DNA from: Pyrenula massariospora
Lineage: Eukaryota; Ascomycota; Eurotiomycetes; Pyrenulales; Pyrenulaceae
Length of the DNA: 64,000 nucleotides
Assembly (NCBI GenBank): GCA_021030905.1
Contig: JAGFMI010000012.1
Coordinates: 1 to 64,000 of the forward strand
Reading direction: 5' to 3'
Below are positions 33,482 through 45,000 of this stretch, in pieces (the first letter of the stretch is position 1; each line of letters begins with the position of its first letter). Below the pieces are notes generated by a model. The model was not told the origin of the DNA, searched no databases, and saw only the letters and a program-made list of their open reading frames with translations. Both the position numbers and the translations under genes were made by a program.

Positions 33482-34466
33482 ATCATGTCCGAGAGCGTGG
33501 TTTTGCCGCGGGAGGTAGATGGCTCAATGATTGCAGATAGTTGTCTACAATTCAATGAGCTGCAATGGCGTTCGACATCCCGTCTACGTATTGACCTAGA
33601 AACCAAAGAAATATTTAATACCGTTCAAAAAAATCGTTCCCCGAATCCATCGCCCTTTTCCTCTTTTCTACTCCCTCGCGATGCTGAATCAAGGATCGCT
33701 CCTACCATGTGACAACAGATTTTTACTCTTTTGGATATCGCGCAACACGATGCGAGAGGAATGTAGCAAGGACGCTCCCTTAACGAGACACAGACAATCA
33801 TTACCCTAAGGAAAGAATTGAGGATGTTGAGGTCTTGCTCGAAAAAGATTACTGTTATCAATATAGCCTAACCAATTCCTCCATGAGTATACTTCTATTT
33901 TGACATGGTGCGAGAGTTGACCATGGACCAAGAGCAGATAGTGGTGAGATGATCTCGCTCCCCTAACTGTATGTCATTTAATTAGGTAATCTAAAGATGA
34001 TCGCTGGGATACTTTACAGTTCATGCAGAGTTACATCAAAAGCAATCAGGACGTAATAGATGTAAATTTTAGGTCCCGAGAAAGTTCGGTGCAAACTTTC
34101 CCATATAATTACGCCACTGAGAACAAGTTTGAGAAGGATTTAGCAAGGCAAATACAGTTGCGAGAATCCGTGCGCCGCTACTAGTCCTTGTTGACCTTGC
34201 AGACCCATTAAATAGACTTTGGGATATCCAAAGGCTTTAAGGGGCAAACATGAGAAGCAAAAGATCAAAAGAGGGCAGAGCAGTAAAAATTGGCTAATGA
34301 AAATGATGCTGAGATCGACGCCTCGCTATGCAAAACACAGATACAAAATGATTGACCCAGTCTAATCTTAGTGAAATCTTCGAACCAATCTAAACACCAA
34401 CGTGAGGCAAGAATCCGATTTCTCCAGCGCTCCAAAGCTTCTTTGAAATTGAGACCGACTGCATAC
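33482..34466. other. Intergenic region, about 1 kb
   Basis: Lies downstream of both RPL21 and the small secreted protein gene. Frames up to 84 codons have no motif. The first bases after RPL21 are its 3' UTR. Nothing else can be assigned. Confidence 0.5.
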
Positions 34467-34904
34467 TTAAACACAGACCACACACTGATTAGCTTGGCCA
34501 ATGAAGACCTGGGGGACAATGCTAAGCAAAACCCGTCAGCATAGAATTATCTAAAATAAGCAGATGACTACTTACATATTCCTAATGTCATCAGTCTGCA
34601 CAACTGGCTGCCCAACCTGGGTTTTGCAGTCCGACTGGAAGAGAGTGCATTGGTTCACATTGGGATCCAAGAAAGTCAAGCTCTTAGTGGCAAAGCGGAG
34701 TTTGTTCTCTCCCCCAAAAATCTGTTGCTGGACACCATCACCACCATCGTCACTGGAAACGCGGGCGAGAGTCACGGCGGAGGAGCTGGCCGTTTGAGTG
34801 CTAGAGGGAGCGTTGGCTTCCGCGTTATAGCTGTTATCATAGGCGGCAGGAGCAGCAAGGGCGACGGCCGGGAGAATGGCGACGAGGATGGTAGACAATT
34901 GCAT
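34467..34904 (-). CDS. Small secreted protein, 127 aa
   Basis: Exons 34,576-34,904 and 34,467-34,521 are joined by a 54-bp intron (GTAAGT..TTAG) into 384 nt. A clear signal peptide (MQLSTILVAILPAVALAAPA) precedes a Ser/Ala-rich spacer. A compact C-terminal domain follows with the four Cys of NQCTLFQSDCKTQVG and NQCVVCV. Without the intron the frame stops just after DDIRNM. Four Cys could make two disulphides. It resembles small secreted proteins of unknown function common in ascomycetes; an effector or cell-surface role is possible but unproven. Transcription probably starts from the TATA element at 35,083. Confidence 0.8.
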
Positions 34905-35082
34905 TTTGATCGAAAAGAATATTACTTAGGACAGGTGTAGCGAAAAAGAGGGTGCAATAAACACGAGAAATTCCAGACAAATGAAACTGGGAGAGAAGAG
35001 AAAAAGTAGTAGTCTTTGCTTGTGTTGTTTTTGTAACTTGATGTGATCTGTATTCTACTCTTGCAAGGGCTTTGGGACAGTC

Positions 35083-35089
35083 TTATATA
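35083..35089 (-). promoter_or_regulatory. TATA element of the small secreted protein gene
   Basis: TATATAA on the minus strand lies 179 bp upstream of the ATG, followed by a long 5' leader. The rest of 34,905-35,643 is a divergent intergenic region without supported genes. Confidence 0.4.
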
Positions 35090-35643
35090 GTTAGTTCAGC
35101 ATGACTTTGAAACTCACAAACAGCAGTCTCAAGCACAAAGTCAATAGGCGTCTAAAAGTCAATGATAGAAACAACGTAAGTTCCTATTCTCGACCGGGCG
35201 ACTCCTAGCACGTGCAGAGGTCCTTGAATCCAAATTCTCCACTATGTGAGTCCGGACCTGGTGCTTGCCGTAGGGCTGGGCAGCTCAGCCTAAATGCCGT
35301 GGAAGGTCGACGTAAGCTCTTTGATCTGAGAAGAAGGGTAAAGGCAGCAGTAAGTGGATTGTTGTTGGGTCGGCGAATTTAGAATCTATTTCTGGAGCCG
35401 TCTTGCAGTAAGCCGCAGCGATCTCCCGCATGTCGTTGGATCCCTCGATCTTGGCAGGCGGAGCGAATGAATAATATTCCGGCCCCACGGTGCAGGTGGT
35501 GATTAGTGCTGGTGGCAACTTATCCGAGACCACTGTCAATCTCATGCTCAGCCATTACCCCATAGTGGCATTAGGTTCGCAATGGGCGACAGATGAGGAG
35601 TCGAAAGCAGACCGGCTGATGCCGCTTCTTACAGACGCCAAGG

Positions 35644-36992
35644 ATGGCTGATCTCAATGACGACGCATACATTGCCGACCTGCTTGCCAAGGATGCCCGT
35701 GATAGCTCCCTTCGTTACTCAGCAATGGGCTTAGAAGCTCTGTTACCCAAGAGGTACAGTATTTGCATTGCTCACACTCGCTGTTCGCTGCTGACCTTAC
35801 CATCGATTACAGACCCACTAAAGCAGCACCCAAGCCGAACACAAGATTTTTGAGGAATGTCATCCGTGAGACTGATAGTCACAATGCGGCCCTCAAGAAA
35901 AAGGAGGAGCTGGAAGCCCGCATGCGACTAAACGGTGTCCCGCTGACCAAATCTCGCTCAGGGCAAGATGATCGCAGATACCAGGGGCTCAAGAGGGATA
36001 GAGATGATTTGCACAATGACGACGACCATAACCTGAGCTCAAGAAAGAGGCCCCGTTCTGATATTAGAGACCGGCCTATTAACGTCTCCAGCAAAGGGGA
36101 AAGGGGGCGACATCGTTCCAAAAATGCCGAAGCTGACGATTCCGATTCTTACGCCCAGCGATCGTCTACTAGGGATCAGCGAGGGAGGAAACATCGTAAG
36201 AGGCACTACGATGATTTCCGCAGCAGAAATCGAAGCCGATCCCTAGATCAGAAAACCGGGCAGCGACGTGACAGACATGGCAGAAAATTAGGTTACCATA
36301 GCTCCAGCGACGACAGTCGACGCAGAAGGAAGAAGCATTCCTCGCGCCCGAAGTCAGTGAGATCTTCGTCGTCATCAATTTCCAGGAGTCGAAGTATGGG
36401 ACCTGTGGCTTCGCTAAGAGAAGATCATGATAGTTCATCGGTACATGAGCCTAATCACAAGCGTCCCAGCTCACCGACGAAATCGGACTTGTCAACATCC
36501 GACCCGCTTGAGTCTATAATTGGGCCCCTGGCAGCGCCAGTGAAATCCAGCATCCCAAAAGAACCTCCGCCAGTCACATCTCGAGGCAGAGGGGCATATC
36601 GCGCCTCCACTTCTACGATGGATTCACATTTTAAATCTTCTTACGACCCATCGCTAGATCTACATCCTGAGTCTGAGGCAGACAGTGAGAAGGAGGATTG
36701 GGATATGGCTCTTGAGGCTTTGAGAGACCGAGAAGTCTGGAAGCGTAAAGGGGCGGAGCGGTTACGTGCGGCTGGATTTGGCGAGGACGAGGTAAAGAAG
36801 TGGGAGAATAGTGGAAGGGAGAAAGGAGCTGAGGACGTGAGATGGGCTTCGAAAGGAGATAAGCGCGAATGGGACATTGGAAAGGTTATATTAGACGAGC
36901 CTGGTAAGACTAAAGGAGAAATTGGTCTGGAAGCTGCATGGAAGCGTAAAGAAAGCGGATTCCTGAAAGATCTCAAAAAGGCCCTGCGGTAG
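35644..36992 (+). CDS. Arg/Ser-rich protein, likely pre-mRNA-splicing associated
   Basis: Exons 35,644-35,753 and 35,813-36,992 (intron 59 bp, GTACAG..TACAG) give 429 aa. The N-terminus MADLNDDAYIADLLAKDA is followed by TRFLRNVIRETDSHNAALKK. I associate this with fungal proteins usually annotated as pre-mRNA-splicing factor 38B. The middle is rich in Arg, Ser, Asp and Lys (SR-like; residues about 85-260). The C-terminus has charged helices (WDMALEALRDREVWKRKGAERL, IGLEAAWKRKESGFLKD). A nuclear role in splicing is inferred from this composition. It lacks the globular PRP38 domain, so the 38B name may be loose. Confidence 0.7.
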
Positions 36993-37416
36993 TGTGGGTG
37001 ATACACTCTCGCTGTCGTAACATTTTACTAACGTTCTGACATTTTGCATACCTTGATACCTATAGAGATACTAACTAACGTGAAATGGATGCGAAACGTT
37101 AACATTGGAGTGAACTTGAATCCATTCATCCCCTGTGCTTGCTTCCCCTAATTCAGCGGCTCGGAGATTCATCACTTAAAGCCGATGCAGGCTAAGCTTT
37201 TGGTCAGTCGCGGACCGAAGGTTGATGACATCGACCGCCAGACGCGTCTAACTCAGAATTTGGAGCCTGATATTCTTTCATTCCTTGCTGCGGTGATTGT
37301 TCCAAATCCCATCTTTTTCTTTGGTTCAATATTATAATAATCCTTACAATCTAGTGATTCTCTCAGGGCAGGAGCTCTGCAGAACCGAGCCTGAGAAATT
37401 TTCTGCGTGACCGTTC
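36993..37416. other. Intergenic region
   Basis: 424 bp containing the 3' UTR of the splicing-associated gene and the promoter of the carrier gene. Nothing else seen. Confidence 0.5.
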
Positions 37417-38653
37417 ATGACCCTTACCACCTCTAATACAAGCGAGAGACCTTTCAGTGGCTCTACGACTTTTCAAAAGCCCCAGCAGATTCGTTCTCAG
37501 TCGCCAGAGACACGGGATGCTTTACCTCGCCCCCAAAATGAAGATTCGGTAGCGAAGCAAGACGGCCCTGTGGCAAAGCCATGGGCGCATTTCGTTGGCG
37601 GAGGGTAAGAAAAAAGATATATCAGTCGCACAGCATCTTGAGCGCTGGCTTACTTTTCCTAGTGTCGGTGGCATGACAGCTGCTGCCCTTACATCTCCTC
37701 TCGACGTTTTAAAAACTCGCCTACAGTCGGATTTCTACCAGGCGCAACTCCGCGCAATACACGCTCAACATCCTCCACCTTCCTCCAACCTGTTACTAGG
37801 TCTACCTCGCGCAGCATGGTATCACACAAGCGAAACCTTTCAGATTATGTCCTCAATACGAGCGAACGAGGGCATTCGTGCACTGTTCCGCGGTCTCGGT
37901 GCAAATTTAATCGGGGTTGTTCCTGCCCGCTCCATTAACTTCTTCGTCTATGGAAATGGAAAGAGGATTCTCAGTGAAAATTTCAATCCCGAGGGAAGGG
38001 AAAATGTCTGGCTCATACATCTGACTGCCGCCGTGATTGCTGGGATAGCTACTGGAACCGCGACAAATCCGATCTGGCTTGTCAAGACGAGATTGCAGCT
38101 AGACAAATCAGAAGCAAGCAACGACCCATTACGAGGTCGCCAATATCGAAATAGCTGGGACTGTATCAAGCAAACAGTGCGAGGCGAAGGCGTCAGAGCA
38201 CTATGGAAAGGGTTGTCAGCAAGCTACCTTGGCGTGACGGAATCAACATTACAATGGGTTCTTTATGAGCGAATGAAGCTCGCACTAGCTCGACGAGAGG
38301 CACGAAGACTAGCGAATCCGTCTTATAGATACTCCACTCTTGATACATTCGAAGAATGGGGTGGAAAGTTCACGGCCGCCTCTGGAGCGAAGCTACTCGC
38401 TGCCGCTGTCACTTACCCCCATGAGGTCGTTCGGACTCGCTTACGGCAAGCTCCTATCATCAAAGACGACAAGGGTCAGCCGAGAGTCAAATACAATGGC
38501 CTCATCCAATGTTTCAAACTCGTCTGGAAAGAAGAAGGTATGGCAGGACTGTATGGGGGCATGACGCCTCATCTGCTAAGGGTTGTGCCATCGGCTGGCA
38601 TCATGTTCCTAACATACGAAACTGTACTACGGCTGGCGGGATCAACTTCGTAA
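37417..38653 (+). CDS. RIM2: Mitochondrial pyrimidine-nucleotide carrier, Rim2 type (SLC25)
   Basis: Exons 37,417-37,604 and 37,663-38,653 (intron 58 bp, GTAAGA..CCTAG) give 392 aa. Three carrier repeats have the signatures SPLDVLKTRLQ, NPIWLVKTRLQ and YPHEVVRTRLR, with the matching half-motifs GIRALFRGLGANL, GVRALWKGLSASY and GMAGLYGGMTPHL. The NPIWLVKTR signature and the long N-terminal extension fit Rim2/SLC25A33-36 carriers, which exchange pyrimidine (deoxy)nucleotides over the inner membrane for mitochondrial DNA and RNA synthesis. Skipping the intron would lose the first half-motif (HFVGGGVGGM). ATG 37,417 is the first in frame. Confidence 0.9.
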
Positions 38654-39203
38654 GGCAAGGAGTCTGGGACTTGGTTTGATTTGGCGCCAAAGGTTGATGT
38701 CGCTCAATGTACAAAACCTCAACTCCCAGGTGTGCATCGGCGGCGCTATAGATCCTGCGGTTGCATCCGGTCTTGGGAGGATTTATTTAGGATCGATACC
38801 CCCATCATACATTTAAATACAACATGGAAAGACTGGAGCAAAAGACAAAATCTCTACCCTCAGAATGAAAGTAGACATGCGATCGTGATAAATGATCTCA
38901 ATCCTTCCGAGCTCCACTAGATCTAGCAGGTGGCTTGCCCTATCCGACCATTGGCGAGGATCGGCGTTTGCCAGAGCGTTTGATTTGAGGTTACCTGCAT
39001 GCAGCTAATCCACATCCGTACGAGATAGGGCTCAACCCTCCACTTCAGCCTTAGCCAGCGACCTTCAATCTTTCATCCATCGCAGGTACAGACTACCAAT
39101 CCAACGATTTGTCAAGCTGGACAGGTAAGCCATTACCACAGACTCGCTTCTAATGTGCTCCAAAAATTGATACTTACCGTCTTTACCAGTTCCATCGCCT
39201 ACC
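38654..39203. other. Intergenic region upstream of RPL37
   Basis: 550 bp hold the carrier's 3' UTR and the RPL37 promoter. Nothing else supported. Confidence 0.5.
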
Positions 39204-39741
39204 ATGAGTATGATCCTCCCATCATTTTCCACGAACAATGCGCGATGTTAATCAACAATAGCGAAGGGAACATCGAGCTTTGGCAAGCGCCATAACAAGA
39301 CACATACCCTCTGTAGACGATGTGGTCAGTAACACTCTCCAGAGGGATGCGAGTCAAACGCGGAAAACATTCTGGCTGACACAGGCTACTTATCAGGCCG
39401 TCGCTCGCTACATATTCAAAAACACACTTGCTCTTCTTGCGGCTATCCGTCTGCTAGCATCCGAAAATGTAATACCCTCCCTATACTATAAGTATATCTA
39501 TCCTTGTCTACAAGCCTTGATCCATCAAAACTGAGGGCAGATCGAGGCTACGTTTTGTCCTGCATATCTCCTGATGCACGTACTGACATCATTGGTAATA
39601 GATGAATGGGGTGCCAAAGCCAAGAGAAGAAAGACCACGGGCACTGGCAGAATGAGGACGTTGAAGCATACGGCGAGGAAGTTCAAGAACGGATTCCAAA
39701 CAGGTGCGCCAAAAGGAGCGAGGGGTCCAACGAACCAATGA
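39204..39741 (+). CDS. RPL37: 60S ribosomal protein L37 (eL37)
   Basis: Assembled from four exons, each too short to stand out as an ORF: 39,204-39,207 (ATGA), 39,262-39,324, 39,397-39,468 and 39,602-39,741. The 279 nt give 92 aa, the standard length. The spliced protein reads [19 protein letters not shown], then [22 protein letters not shown] and a basic tail with [15 protein letters not shown] and [16 protein letters not shown]. The four zinc Cys are present as CxxC pairs (CRRC and CSSC). Introns are 54, 72 and 133 bp. Compared with yeast, HV becomes LH in RSLHIQKHT. Large-subunit component. Confidence 0.95.
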
Positions 39742-40334
39742 GTGGGGATAACGCAGAAGAGTACGTCTGGTTGATGAAGTCGCTAAAAGCGTGAAGAGGT
39801 CTAGCAATAGGTGGGAGGATGCGCTTGTCATTTTCGACCAAGGCATCAGACCGTTATCAATCTGCGGTTAGGCTCTGCAGACATTACCGTCCCATGGGTC
39901 AATAGAATAACAACATTTCTTGAACCTCTCTCAGACGTCCTTGCTAGCTCAGTCTCTCACCTTCAATCCAATGGGAAAGTCTAGAACGTCCAGAAACCAG
40001 TGCAACAACCAAGCTCAGCGGCCTATGTACCCTTCACATTCCTTATCACAAGATATGAGCCCTAGCAGCTTCAGGGTTCTAATCTGAGAATATAGAGTAA
40101 GATGCCTCAGTATGATGTACAGTAGATCTCAAAATTCGTGAGTTGCTTCACTTCTACCCAGAAGAGCTAAGACCAAAAGTGGGCGTCTCTGCATGTAACG
40201 TTGCTATTCAATCCTCTTCTTTGCAACTGTGAACAACTTTCAAAGCCTTAGACCAATTTAGACTTTCGATTTCGTCCCTCCAATACCTTTCCTTGGCCTG
40301 CTAAAATTCAACAAGGCAAATCGCATTCTTCTGT
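39742..40334. other. Intergenic region
   Basis: 593 bp between RPL37 and ELP6; no supported gene or repeat. Confidence 0.5.
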
Positions 40335-41706
40335 ATGCCAACTCACTCCCGCACCCCCCAAATCCTAAAACCATACCTCTATAAAGCCTCGAAAGCCTCT
40401 CTTGATCTCATCACATCTACCCACGATGCAACGGGAAATTGGTTGGTGCTAAGATTCTTGTGTGCTGCTCTCAAAGGTGGTGGAGAAGGCGTTGAGGGTG
40501 GCAAGGGGGAACACTTCGATAAGGTGGTCTTCGTGAGCTTCTTGAGAAGCTTTGATTTTTGGAAGGGTGAAGCGAGGAGGGCGGTGGTAGGTTGATAGAT
40601 CTCCCGTCTGTTCGAAGCCTCATGTATTAAAATCGTCAATAAACGTTGCTGCTTTTTCCAAACCTTGCTCTGTTACAATACGAGCTGGTAATTCTTTCTT
40701 CGATGTTCTTACGATCTAACTTTCTGGCGGAAGGCTTCCTATCCATGGATAGCACCGTTCAAACCTGGTCATGAAGTCAATCTATAAACAGACTGCTAAC
40801 TTGCTGCAGGGCCTAGACCTCCCTTCTCTGATCCGTCAAAAGCGACTAGTTTATATCGATGGCTTGACACAGCTCTTCCTTCAGCCAGCACCCTCAACTC
40901 CCTTAGAACATCCACGCTCCGATTCCTCTGTTCTGCATTCGAACGCACGAGATGTGTCATTGGCAGCCCGAGCCAGCACACCACCTCCCTCCACTCAACC
41001 CCCAAGACCATCTCCCGCCCCATCACGAAACCCTCCAGCAATGGCCAGGACTTCTACCGCCCTCCCCTCCCAAACCCCTCCACATCTAAACCCTCAATCA
41101 CCAAATCCAAACCCCACAAACCCCCTTCCCCTCCCCCTCCACTTCACAACCCTCCCGGCCCTCCTCTCGACCCTAACCCCCCACCTCACCCCCCCATCCC
41201 CCACCACCCTCCTAATCCTCGACACCCCCTCCCTCCTCGCCTCCTCCCTCCCCCACCCCACCGCCTCCTCCCTCCCCCACCCCACCGCCTCCTCCCTCCC
41301 CCACCCCACCGCCTCCACCTTCCTCACCCAATTCCTCCTCCCCCTCCTCTCCCTCCAGTCTCAAGGCAGCACACTAATCACCCTCCCCGCCGACGGCCCG
41401 CTCGTCCACCCGCAATCCGCATCCCAGCACCAGCACGATCCGCTGCAGGAGCTCAACACCGCTCTCCTAGTCACATTGGCGCACCAGGCAGAGTACGTAT
41501 TCCAGCTCCGACCCCTGGAGAGCGGATGGGCGCGAGACGTTAGCGGGGTGCTTCGGATCTCGAGGGGTGGTGGAACAGGCGATGAGGGGGAGGGGGAGAA
41601 TGACGGTAAAGAGTCAGGAGAGAAAGGTGGAGATGGGGGGGAATGGCTCTACCACGTTTCCTCGGATGGGGGCGCGAAAATGTGGGAGAGGGGGAAAGGG
41701 GGGTAA
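40335..41706 (+). CDS. ELP6: Elongator complex protein 6
   Basis: Elp4-Elp5-Elp6 form the RecA-like ring of Elongator, which modifies wobble uridines in tRNA. Exons 40,335-40,586 and 40,810-41,706 (intron 223 bp, GTAGGT..CTGCAG, long for this genome) give 382 aa. The N-terminal part has TGNWLVLRFLCAAL, FDKVVFVSFLRSFDFWKGEARR and, after splicing, LVYIDGLTQLF, which follow the Elp6 pattern. The C-terminal half has LLILDTPSLL, LNTALLVTLAHQAEYVFQLRPLESGWARDVSG and WLYHVSSDGGAKMWERG. A Pro/Ser-rich insert with a threefold 8-residue repeat makes it longer than yeast Elp6 (273 aa). It lacks the Walker A motif, as Elp6 does. Confidence 0.85.
41239..41310 (+). repeat. 24-bp coding tandem repeat in ELP6 (ASSLPHPT x3)
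   Basis: Three near-identical 24-bp units at 41,239, 41,263 and 41,287 encode ASSLPHPT each. Copy number is a likely strain polymorphism because the reading frame is kept. Confidence 0.9.
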
Positions 41707-42043
41707 CGAATTGGGCGCGGGGTGGCGATAATACATGCGAAGTTTGCTTTGGCACTCGAACATTTCGGTAGCTGGTCCCCCCATAGTGTGTAGGTGGTAA
41801 TATTGCTAATGTACATCTCTTTGGGACCGAAAGTCTCATCCCAAAACGTAAGCTGGCTAGGCTGGCCAAATGTCACAATCTATCAATCTGCCTGCATATC
41901 GAAAAAGCTGTCGTAATAGCCAGCAAGCCGAGACCTGTTCACTTTGCTCTGCTCTGCCGTCCCGTTTCGGGATCCCAAAACGTTCAAATTCCATTCGTCG
42001 CTTCGAAAGCAGACCTCTCCCCATTGTCTTACATCTCGGAGCT
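41707..42043. other. Convergent intergenic region
   Basis: 337 bp between the 3' ends of ELP6 (plus) and the RdRP gene (minus). Nothing else seen. Confidence 0.5.
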
Positions 42044-45000
42044 TCACGCCCCCTCCATCCCCCTCCGATTCATCGCCCTCAACACCTCCAATGGATCCGC
42101 TCTTCCCTCCGCCGGATCTGCAACAGTCTCATACTTCCACTCGTCCTCATCCTCGTCGCCCTCATAGCCAGCCTCTTTCAGCCACGAAGGTACAAACGGA
42201 GGGGCCTTTGCTCCCAGCGGAGAGATGTTCCCTGCCAATGGCCTAGTCTCTGCTTCCATAGGAGTGTGTTTCTTGGCCATGAGACTGCTCAGTAGTTGCG
42301 ATGTCTGTGACGGTCGGCGGGCGCTCTGGACTTCGCTCTTTAGAGAAGTCCTTGTGTTGTCCTGGGAAGGGTAACATTGAACGCGAGTTGCAACAGCAGT
42401 CACTGGGTCGGTGACAGGATCTTTGGCACAACTGGATGTTGTCGTCAAGGAATGGTGATCCTTGTTCTCAGACTCTAAAGTAACACCGTCGTTCTCGGCC
42501 ATTAAATCTCTATTACCAGGTCCATGCTGGAGATCCCTATCACCAGCCCCGACAGATCCGTTCCTGGCATCATTTGAAGGTTCGAGCCGACATTCAGTCC
42601 TGAGATCAACTTCTGTCCTCGTGGAGCGTTTCCTTGATTCAAGAGCCGCCTGGTTTGCATTTTCCCACGCCTCAAAATCAGCGGTGCACTTGGCGTCGGA
42701 AGTTTTGCTCTTGGTGGTGCAAGACAGGCCAATCTTACGACGCCGGAATCGGGACACATAAGGGCCTGGTGTCTGCGTCTCCGTAAACCCGAAGACCCTT
42801 CCGTCAAATTCAGGTCCTTGGCTTGGAACTGGCTTCATACTTGCGGGCTCTACCTCTGTAACAACGTTCATCACTGCGCTCGATGCACTGGGCGTCCGAC
42901 CGCGACTGGGAGCAGAGCTATTGACACCATGTTGAGCCGTAACGTAAGAGGATGATGCTTTATCGCTTGAGTTAGCTTGCAAAGATGCCGTGAAGAAAGA
43001 GTCACGGCCGTCAGATTGGGCGGGATGGGTAGAACCCTCGATAAGGTCTCTTGCAGGCTGATATGGACTTGTAGGTTCTAGTAGATCGTCCAAGACGTCA
43101 AGAAGACTCGACGATGGGCGTTCCTCTGGAAGCGAATTATTGGCTATCGACTGTCGACGCGGTTGACCCATCATTTGTACGGTTTCTCTGGTTTTTGGAG
43201 GAGTAATTTGGATCAGCGATCCCCCAGGCGCGACTGCATTAGTGGAAATCGTACCACCTTGCATCTGCTTCAAAGCTTTCGGCTTGTTCAGCATTTCAAC
43301 ATCCTCGAATGGGTCAAACGAGACTCTTTCCAGTTCCGCACCTCCTGCAAAGCTCTTGTATTTTTCAGAAGTGACATTGAGGCCCGTTGTGATCTTGAAC
43401 TCTTCCTCAAACTTTGAGGCATTGGACTTGCTAACAAGCACTTTCCCTTTATGGTGTCTGCCGTTTGCAATCTCAGCAAGGACGCCATGGAACAGCCATG
43501 GAAAGCTCATAAATGGCATAGTATCGCGCTGCTCGGAATGCACTTCCACCAGGGCAAGCTCGATCTCCGCCTGCGTTGCTTTATACATCGCTGTGACGAA
43601 CGGAGCCAGCACGGAAAAATCATCACCTCCTGCCTCATCAACACAAGCCTTCCGAAAGCGATCCTTCAGAGCACTAGCTAGTCGACCTATCTCTTCATGG
43701 AACTTAAAATCCTTTGATGCTTTAGTATGGTCGAGGACGAATGTAGACCACACCTCGAACTCGGTCTTGATCTCATGTTGTGACATGATACGCTGCATCG
43801 CCTCGTCATATTGTTCCTTAAGGTCTTTCGCCTGCTTTAACATCTCATTGCTCACTTTATAAGCATTTAAAATTCGCTCATCAAAAGGTGCATCGTAGTT
43901 GGGAACAAACGCAACCTTTTCAACTGCATCATAGAGCTGCCCAAGAACTCCGTGCGACCGTCGGGACTTCTTGCCTTTCTTTTCCATGAAATGGGGCCAG
44001 GACTTTGGACTGTCTGCGCGACTCCATCGCGCTGGTACTCCAGACTTGTTGAAATCGACAGCGTCTGAATGAAGTCTTGCTAGCTCTAAGCACTTCGGGT
44101 GCTCGAGCCCAGCCAAAGGGTCATCAGCCCAGGCCAGATGTGCGTGGGCGATTATCCCAAGAAAGTCGTTCTTGATGTAGTTAACGAAGAAAGTAGTAAT
44201 GTCATTCAGTGTAACATCTTTCTCAGGCATCTTCTCCTTTCCTGCAGTGGAAAAATCCATAGGTCTGTAGAACCAATTTCGGGGTATCAGCTCTGGGTCC
44301 CAGACGACAACGTAGTCGTCACCATCAAGATCACCACCAGAGCACATACTGGAAAGATCGCGATCGCCTGTCTGAGGGAGGACGACAACGTCGCGGAGGT
44401 GATGTAATTGCGGGCAATTAACGGCTCGGACAACGCGGATATCTCCAGGATGTAGAGAAGGATTCCGTGCGAGGAAACAAATACCTTCCACAATTTCATA
44501 TTTCCCCTGGCTATCAGGTCTCTCAACCTGAATAAATATCTCTGGTAATGCGTCAAACTTTTCTTGGATCGAAGCGGATTCAGTCCTTGGCTGACGCTCA
44601 TCAAAGTGTCCTTGAAGGGTTGCTGTCTCGTCTAAAACGCCAAGAACACAAGCTCCCTTACGAATGGTGATTTTGGCCTTGTCCTTAAGGTACTTCATCG
44701 ACCAGGCTCTCCACAGTCGCAGGAGAGAAGTGACAAAGGGCTCGTTCACTTTTCTGAATCCCTCAGAGACCATTTGAGACAAGGTCATTGTCATGCGATT
44801 CGGGTCCACAGTAGTTTGGAGAGCATCAATGGCAGCCGCGTCGTCTTCCATGGCCTTCGCAAGTGACTCGATGAGCTCCTTTTGTTTAGAAAGGAAAATG
44901 TCGTCTGTCACTCCTAGAAACGAAAGTATAGGAATGATCTGACGATTTAAAGAAGCCGACCAAAATTCAGAGCACCGGATGATCTCTAGGCCGTAATGCT

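Noticed and set aside
43242-43862. 206-codon plus-strand frame within the RdRP gene
   Set aside because: Antisense to the conserved polymerase; no recognisable motif.
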